A DNA stretch of 64,000 bases, taken from the NCBI RefSeq assembly GCF_947495845.1, contig NZ_CANMAO010000023.1:1-64000 (forward strand), in the 5' to 3' direction. Both the position numbers and the translations under genes were made by a program. The DNA comes from an uncultured Endozoicomonas sp. (GTDB taxonomy: Bacteria > Pseudomonadota > Gammaproteobacteria > Pseudomonadales > Endozoicomonadaceae). Positions 58,962 to 64,000 of this stretch are shown one piece after another; position 1 is the stretch's first letter; each line of letters opens with the position of its first letter. Below the pieces are notes generated by a model that was not told where the DNA came from, searched no databases, and saw only the letters and a list, made by a program, of their open reading frames with translations.

Positions 58962-59642
58962 TTAAATGAGAGAAGAAATATCCAGATAGGGTGCAACCGA
59001 CCCCTTACTGAAGTCGTCCAGATGAGGAACATTTCCAAGGCGTGGCGCAGGGATCAAACGGGTTAAGGTGGCTAGATTTTCTTCGAACCGATGCATGTCC
59101 GGATCAATCCGGTTGGCAACCCAGCCCGCTAACGTTGAACCATCCCGAAGAATCGCTTCTGCTGTTAACAGCGCATGATTCAAACAGCCTAACTTCATAC
59201 CGACCACCAGAATAACCGGGGTGTTCAACGCCTTTGGTAATCCTGACATCATCTCCCGGTCATTAACCGGGACTCGCCAACCACCAGCGCCTTCGATAAA
59301 CGCCAGATCGTATTTCTTCATCAAAGCGCCACGGCAATAACCGGTCAGACGATCCAGCGTCATGCGAACACCCGCCTCTTCTGCCGCTATATGTGGAGCA
59401 ACCGGCGGCTCAAACGCCAAGGGGTTCATCTGTTCATAAGGCAATGACATTGTCATTGCCTCAATCAAAACCTCAGCATCATCATTACGAAGCCCTTCAC
59501 TGGATTGATGACAACCCGCAGACACTGGCTTCAGTGCCAGTGTTGACAAGCCTTGCAAACGAGCGGCTTCCAGAAGGCCGCAGGCAACAACAGTTTTACC
59601 TGCATCGGTATCAGTACCGGTTACAAAGAAAGCTTTACCCAT
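58962..59642 (-). CDS. bioD: Dethiobiotin synthetase
   Basis: Closes the ureido ring of dethiobiotin from DAPA, CO2 and ATP. A 226-residue P-loop enzyme: 'GTDTDAGKTVVACGL' (Walker A, Lys16), 'LKPVSAG', 'EGAGGWRVPVN' with the DAPA-binding Gly-rich loop, and 'GCLNHALLTAEAI'. Last gene of the biotin operon, 70 bp after bioC; the prophage begins 67 bp downstream and leaves the gene intact. Confidence 0.95.
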   Translation of the reverse strand: MGKAFFVTGTDTDAGKTVVACGLLEAARLQGLSTLALKPVSAGCHQSSEGLRNDDAEVLIEAMTMSLPYEQMNPLAFEPPVAPHIAAEEAGVRMTLDRLTGYCRGALMKKYDLAFIEGAGGWRVPVNDREMMSGLPKALNTPVILVVGMKLGCLNHALLTAEAILRDGSTLAGWVANRIDPDMHRFEENLATLTRLIPAPRLGNVPHLDDFSKGSVAPYLDISSLI

Positions 59643-59712
59643 TACAACACGCCTCGCTCTTAAGTAAACACGTTATTCTATGACCATCGCGAAGGTAAAA
59701 AGGTTCTATAAG

Positions 59713-60564
59713 TTATTTATTCAAAACGCCATACAACACTTGATAGGTCAGAGGCAATCCTGCTTTTACCCTCCGATGCTCATAGGTTTTTCTTAACTCA
59801 TCCAGCTTTCGGCGCGTAAATAGGTTGGGCGTTCCATCCAAAACTGTATTCACCCCGAGCGCCTTCAAAGACCGCAACATCGTGCTTACATCAGGGTAAT
59901 AAACTGCTTCAGCCTGAAGTGACAGGCTCTTCTGACGCATGCCCGAGTCATGGATGATTTTTTGCTGCTCCGAGAATCCGGCAAACTGATTAACTCGACC
60001 ACTCTCTCCCGCCTGAGTCCAGGAAGCATTCAGTTCATGCAAGCTGCCGTCGGATAACGTGGAGAACACAAACTGCCCTCCCGGCTTCAGCACCCGCGAC
60101 ACTTCATCAAGAACTCGTTCCAGGCTACACCATTGAATAGCAAGGCTTGAAAAAATGAGGTCGATGGATTCGGATGCAAACGGCAGTGACTCAATATCAC
60201 CGGAACACCAGCGAACACGATTGCATGAAGAATGCTGCCGTTGGGCAAACTGCAGCATGCCCATAGAAAGATCCAACCCGGTCACCAATGCAGAAGCGTA
60301 CCTGTCAGCCAACGCCACGGAGTGAATGCCTGTTCCGCTGCCCAGATCCAGCACACGATTAACAACAGCATTCGTCGGCAGCCCTAGCATAGCCCTGGCC
60401 GCAACCCGATGTTGCAACACCGCTGCAGCATCGTAACTTTGAGCGGCTCTACCAAAATTACGAGCGATTAGTCGCTTAACACTAACCTTGTTAACACGTG
60501 CAGCTACATCACTGCACGGGACACCTGACTCTGAGGAGTAATCATCTAAGGAATATGGAGACAC
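59713..60564 (-). CDS. bioC: Malonyl-ACP O-methyltransferase
   Basis: Methylates malonyl-ACP to disguise it as a fatty-acid starter for pimelate synthesis. A 283-residue class I SAM methyltransferase: 'RVLDLGSGTGIHSVALADRY' motif I, 'TGLDLSMGMLQFAQ', and 'DLIFSSLAIQWC'. Starts at GTG 60564, overlapping the end of bioH by 19 bp, with GGGAGG about ten bases upstream. About 30 residues longer at the N-terminus than the E. coli protein. Confidence 0.92.
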   Translation of the reverse strand: MSPYSLDDYSSESGVPCSDVAARVNKVSVKRLIARNFGRAAQSYDAAAVLQHRVAARAMLGLPTNAVVNRVLDLGSGTGIHSVALADRYASALVTGLDLSMGMLQFAQRQHSSCNRVRWCSGDIESLPFASESIDLIFSSLAIQWCSLERVLDEVSRVLKPGGQFVFSTLSDGSLHELNASWTQAGESGRVNQFAGFSEQQKIIHDSGMRQKSLSLQAEAVYYPDVSTMLRSLKALGVNTVLDGTPNLFTRRKLDELRKTYEHRRVKAGLPLTYQVLYGVLNK

Positions 60565-61298
60565 AGCTGCTGCACCTCCCTGACAACGACACCCGGATCA
60601 TCCATAAAAAAAGTATGCCCACCTTCCAGCACTTGAACCCGATGCGTCGGAAAACGAGTTTCAATCAACTCGGCAGCACTCGCCGGCACCAATCCGTCGT
60701 CTTTTCCAAACATATGACTGATCGGACAGCGAAGATCAGCAAGCGCTGAACGGAGGTCACTACCACCCAACAAAGCCAGCAGTTCCTTTAAGGTGGTTTG
60801 ATCAAGCTCGGCGTCATCCACCAGGGATTGCAACAACGTAATTTGTGCTTTTCGCTGAGGGCTGCCTGAAGCGCACAAAAGGGCAAACTGTCGTAAGGTT
60901 TTTCCGGCAGATTCTGCAAGACCTTCTGAGAAACTGGAAAACAAAGCCGGTGACATGGCTTCTGGCCAGTCAGACTTCTGAACAAAACATGCATTGGCTG
61001 CAAGATTAACGACACCGGCGACATTTTCCGGATGTCGACTGGCATACAATGTTGCCAGCATCCCCCCCAGTGACCAGCCCACCAGTACCGCAGGTTTTTC
61101 AAATAATTGCTGATCCAGATAATCCAGCAGTACGTTCCAGTCGTAGGGTTTTCTGTAAGCATCAAGCTCACTCACTAAACCCGGGAGTTGCACAATTGAA
61201 ACACGACGATGATCTGCATCCAGAGCTTCAGCCAGGGTTTCCATAACACCGGCTGGCATTGCCCAGCCACTGATCAACACAATTGGGTACTGGCTCAT
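60546..61298 (-). CDS. bioH: Pimeloyl-ACP methyl ester carboxylesterase
   Basis: Removes the methyl group at the end of pimelate assembly. A 250-residue alpha/beta hydrolase with nucleophile Ser76 in 'GWSLGG', an acid near residue 200 ('GKDDGLVP') and His228 ('GGHTFFMDD'). Its start overlaps the bioF stop by four bases. In E. coli bioH lies apart from the operon; here it is inside it. Confidence 0.92.
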   Translation of the reverse strand: MSQYPIVLISGWAMPAGVMETLAEALDADHRRVSIVQLPGLVSELDAYRKPYDWNVLLDYLDQQLFEKPAVLVGWSLGGMLATLYASRHPENVAGVVNLAANACFVQKSDWPEAMSPALFSSFSEGLAESAGKTLRQFALLCASGSPQRKAQITLLQSLVDDAELDQTTLKELLALLGGSDLRSALADLRCPISHMFGKDDGLVPASAAELIETRFPTHRVQVLEGGHTFFMDDPGVVVREVQQLCLHIP

Positions 61299-62521
61299 CC
61301 CGTCATCACTCCTGAATTTGATAATTCTTCTGGACTTATGTCGTTTACACGGGGTCTATGTAACGCTTTAGACATAACTTTTTCAAGAGCGCTGAGCAGA
61401 TCTTCAACATGTTGTCGTGTATGAGTGGCACTGAAAGTAATGCGTAATCGGGAAGAACCCTTTGGTACCGTAGGCGGGCGGATGGCGGGCACCAGAATAT
61501 TCTGTTGTGCCAATTTATTGCTGACTTCCATGGCTCGCTTTTCACAACCCACAAGCAACGGTTGAATCGGCGTCTGTGAATCCATGAGGGGAAAGCCCAA
61601 CTGTTCACAGCCTTTTCGAAAATAGCGGATCAGATCCTGCAAATGCTCCCGACGCCAACTTTCCTTTTGCACAATTTTGAGACTCGTTCTCGTAGCCTCC
61701 GCCACCGCAGGCGGCATAGATGTCGTATAAATGTAACTTCGGGCAAATTGGATCAGCGTTTCGATCAACGCATCGCTACCGGCCACAAATGCACCGTAGG
61801 TGCCAAAACCTTTACCCAGTGTTCCCATCAACACCGGCAGCTGCTCTTGGCTTAAACCAAAAGCCTGAGCAACACCACCACCAGTTTCACCAAGAAAGCC
61901 AAAGCCGTGGGCATCGTCCACCATCAGCCACGCTTGATGTCGCTGGGCGATGCCTGCCAGTTGATCAATGGGAGCAACATCTCCGTCCATACTGAACACA
62001 CCATCGGTGACAATCAATTTACGACGGGCGTCTGTTTTTTTAAGGCGAAGTTCGAGATTCTCAACATCGTTATGGAGGTAACGCTGAAAACGGGCGCCCG
62101 ACAATTGCCCGGCATCCAGTAATGAAGCATGATTCAAACGATCTTCAAACACCGCATCCTGCTTACCCAATAAAGCCGTGATGGCACCAAGGTTTGCCAT
62201 GTAGCCATTGGAAAACAGCAATGCACGATCACGGCCGGTAAACTCTGCTAGTTCATCTTCCAGTTGATGATGCGCTTTACTGTGACCAATTACCAAATGA
62301 GAAGCACCGCCCCCCAAACCGTAGTCATTCGTCGCCTGTTGAAAGCTGGCGATAACCTCTGGATGGTTCGCCAAACCAAGATAATCGTTACTGCAGAAAG
62401 CCAGATATTGTCGCCCATCAATCACTACTTCTGGCTGCTGAGGGGTTTCCAGCATTTTTCGGCGTCGATATAACCCTGCTGCCTGACGATGACGGAGATC
62501 CTGCTCCAGTTCGAAACTCAT
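61295..62521 (-). CDS. bioF: 8-amino-7-oxononanoate synthase
   Basis: Condenses pimeloyl-ACP/CoA with alanine to KAPA using PLP. A 408-residue enzyme with '[15 protein letters not shown]', '[12 protein letters not shown]' and the PLP lysine in '[13 protein letters not shown]'. ATG overlaps the bioB TAA by one base (TAATG), showing coupled translation. Confidence 0.95.
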   Translation of the reverse strand: MSFELEQDLRHRQAAGLYRRRKMLETPQQPEVVIDGRQYLAFCSNDYLGLANHPEVIASFQQATNDYGLGGGASHLVIGHSKAHHQLEDELAEFTGRDRALLFSNGYMANLGAITALLGKQDAVFEDRLNHASLLDAGQLSGARFQRYLHNDVENLELRLKKTDARRKLIVTDGVFSMDGDVAPIDQLAGIAQRHQAWLMVDDAHGFGFLGETGGGVAQAFGLSQEQLPVLMGTLGKGFGTYGAFVAGSDALIETLIQFARSYIYTTSMPPAVAEATRTSLKIVQKESWRREHLQDLIRYFRKGCEQLGFPLMDSQTPIQPLLVGCEKRAMEVSNKLAQQNILVPAIRPPTVPKGSSRLRITFSATHTRQHVEDLLSALEKVMSKALHRPRVNDISPEELSNSGVMTG

Positions 62522-63624
62522 TAACTCTGCCCAGTCGATCCTGTGGAAGCCGCTGCATCGTAATATTGATCGTTACTTTTCTCACGATCGTAAAACGCCT
62601 TGATCGGACAGGTTTCCGGTGCATCAACACCTTCACCCCAATCGTGATTCTGGTTGATGCCTAATTTATCAAACAGTTCACGGTCACGATTCACTTCCGG
62701 GTTGGCGGTGGTCAGCAGCTTATCGCCAAGGAAGATGGAATTCGCACCCGCCAAAAAAGCCAGCGCCTGTAATTCATCACTCATTTTTTCACGACCGGCG
62801 GATAAGCGAACATTCGACGCTGGCATCATAATTTTGGCGACGGCGATGGTGCGGACAAAATCAATACCTTCCACCTCATCGACATTTTCCAGAGGCGTAC
62901 CCGCCACTTTGACCAACATGTTGATAGGCACACTTTCCGGATGCTTGGGCATGTTCGCCAGTTGAACCAACATGCCAGCACGATCGCGCTCCGTTTCACC
63001 CAAACCCACAATGCCGCCACTGCATACATTCATGCCGGCATCGCGAACATTGGCCAGTGTGTTCAAGCGATCAGAGAACGTTCTGGTGGTGATAATGCTG
63101 CCGTAGAATTCTGGCGAGGTGTCCAGGTTGTGGTTGTAGTAATCCAGACCTGCGGTGGCAAGATCATTCGCCTGATCTTCACTGAGCATGCCTAGCGTCA
63201 TGCAGGACTCTAATCCCAAATCTTTAACGCCTTTGATCATCTCAATGATTAACGGCATATCTTTTGCCGGTGGGTTCTTCCAGGCGGCGCCCATGCAAAA
63301 ACGAGTCGCGCCAGAGGCTTTGGCGGCTCGGGCTTCTTCCAGAACCTTTTTCACTTCCATCAATTTTTCTTTTTCCAGACCTGTGTTGTAGTGACCGCTC
63401 TGAGGGCAATATTTACAATCTTCTGGACAGGCGCCCGTCTTAATAGAAAGCAGTGTGCTAACCTGCACCTGGTTTGGATCGAAGTGCGCGCGATGCGCCA
63501 GTTGCGCTTCAAAGATCAAATCATTGAATGGCTTTTGAAACAAAGCTTCGACTTCCGCCATGGTCCAGTCATGACGAAAAGCGCTGGAAGAATCGGCGGA
63601 CACCGCCTGGTTAGTACTGACCAT
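62521..63624 (-). CDS. bioB: Biotin synthase
   Basis: Radical-SAM enzyme inserting sulfur into dethiobiotin. A 367-residue protein with the 4Fe-4S motif CPEDCKYC (Cys66, Cys70, Cys73), plus '[11 protein letters not shown]', '[12 protein letters not shown]' and '[17 protein letters not shown]' typical of BioB. First gene of bioB-F-H-C-D. I start at the ATG at 63624, with AGAGGG before it; an upstream ATG twelve codons earlier lacks one. No BirA-type operator was seen in the 99-bp gap to comF. Confidence 0.95.
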   Translation of the reverse strand: MVSTNQAVSADSSSAFRHDWTMAEVEALFQKPFNDLIFEAQLAHRAHFDPNQVQVSTLLSIKTGACPEDCKYCPQSGHYNTGLEKEKLMEVKKVLEEARAAKASGATRFCMGAAWKNPPAKDMPLIIEMIKGVKDLGLESCMTLGMLSEDQANDLATAGLDYYNHNLDTSPEFYGSIITTRTFSDRLNTLANVRDAGMNVCSGGIVGLGETERDRAGMLVQLANMPKHPESVPINMLVKVAGTPLENVDEVEGIDFVRTIAVAKIMMPASNVRLSAGREKMSDELQALAFLAGANSIFLGDKLLTTANPEVNRDRELFDKLGINQNHDWGEGVDAPETCPIKAFYDREKSNDQYYDAAASTGSTGQS

Positions 63625-63723
63625 GACACCCTCTGGATAGGAACTCACTCTATGACACATGGTGAGTTTTATTAATTATGAAAATGAAAACGATGATAAC
63701 GGATTAAGCAGAACCGTCAACCA

Positions 63724-64000
63724 ATGCTAAAGACCCTAGTTTACAACTGGTTTAAAATTAAACAACTTGTAGAAATAAAGTGCATACTCTGTCGCGGCTT
63801 CACCACTCTGAACCAGCCTCTGTGCACACTTTGCCTCAATTCATTCCCGGTACCAACGTGCTTTTGTTCCACCTGTGGAATTCCCATTAATGAAAGTGAA
63901 ACGGGGCTTTGTCCTCAATGCATTATTCAGCCACCGTTGTTTGATCATTGCCTTGCGCCTTTTTTGTACCAGTTCCCCATTAATAAGGTTCTGCAGATGG
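63724..64000 (+). CDS. comF: ComF-family protein, 5' part
   Basis: The first 92 codons are in the window; the gene runs off the right edge. Cysteines in pairs form a double zinc ribbon: 'KCILCRGF', 'LCTLCLN', 'CFCSTCGIPI', 'GLCPQCIIQ', after which 'FDHCLAPFLYQFPI' leads into the usual phosphoribosyltransferase-like part. ComF proteins aid DNA uptake or transformation; a comF divergent from bioB is a frequent arrangement in gammaproteobacteria. Confidence 0.88.
   Translation, partial: MLKTLVYNWFKIKQLVEIKCILCRGFTTLNQPLCTLCLNSFPVPTCFCSTCGIPINESETGLCPQCIIQPPLFDHCLAPFLYQFPINKVLQM

Noticed and set aside
63625-63723. BirA-type biotin operator between bioB and comF
   Set aside because: No TTGTAAAC...GTTTACAA dyad is present in the gap; a GTTTACAA-like string occurs only inside the comF coding start without a partner.
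1-64000. tRNA, rRNA genes and CRISPR arrays
   Set aside because: No cloverleaf-like sequence at the phage junctions, no rRNA-like stretch and no regularly spaced repeats of CRISPR type were seen while reading; integration is by transposition, not at a tRNA.

Overview
The window looks like the chromosome of a gammaproteobacterium of the Oceanospirillales type, most likely an Endozoicomonas-like symbiont or associate of marine invertebrates. This is an inference. The housekeeping genes (glnA, thiI, folA, argA, argE, pit, bioBFHCD, comF) are typical of gammaproteobacteria. Mixed among them are genes with eukaryote-like or host-facing domains: an F-box-like protein, an ankyrin protein with a permuted papain-like core, a ricin-B-type lectin, and a 912-residue AT-rich orphan. 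That mixture is a known trait of Endozoicomonas genomes.

Layout. Bases 1-23.7 kb are host chromosome. In order they hold the F-box-like gene, glnA with a sigma-54/NtrC-type control region, thiI, folA, the AT-rich orphan, argA and argE, the ankyrin gene, pit with its DUF47 partner, a CYTH phosphatase, an orphan GspE/PilB-type ATPase, an OmpA-family porin, a secreted lectin, and two paralogous 592/596-residue acyl-CoA dehydrogenases. Two MITE-like elements with long imperfect terminal inverted repeats lie in this part, at about 16.8 and 21.3 kb.

Bases 23,745-58,895 are a complete-looking 35.15-kb Mu-like transposable prophage, bounded by TGTA...TACA ends and a 5-bp target duplication (GAAAT). 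It is inserted backwards relative to the window, so its left (repressor) end is at 58.9 kb and its right (tail fibre) end at 23.7 kb. Reading in phage order: CI-like repressor (the only clear + strand gene), Ner, MuA transposase, MuB ATPase, a string of small early genes, GemA, a Bro-N protein, one Mor/C-type activator, endolysin, holin, small lysis/packaging-side genes, small and large terminase, portal, MuF, a lipoprotein in a moron-like position, protease/scaffold, major capsid, head-tail completion genes, sheath, tube, tail chaperone pair with a -2 frameshift site, tape measure, baseplate gp43-gp48 and fibres. Almost all genes overlap or abut.

Bases 58.9-64 kb return to host: a tightly coupled biotin operon bioB-F-H-C-D on the minus strand, and the beginning of comF in the other orientation.

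Most worth checking: the MuF head protein carries a C-terminal HExxH/EWFAE metalloprotease-like domain resembling the anthrax lethal factor type and is followed by a tiny acidic gene, which fits the phage-encoded MuF polymorphic toxin pattern; a lipoprotein cargo gene sits behind a strong terminator in the head operon; the tail chaperone overlap has a clean CGGGGGCGA slip site; and four host-side genes look like candidate host-interaction proteins.
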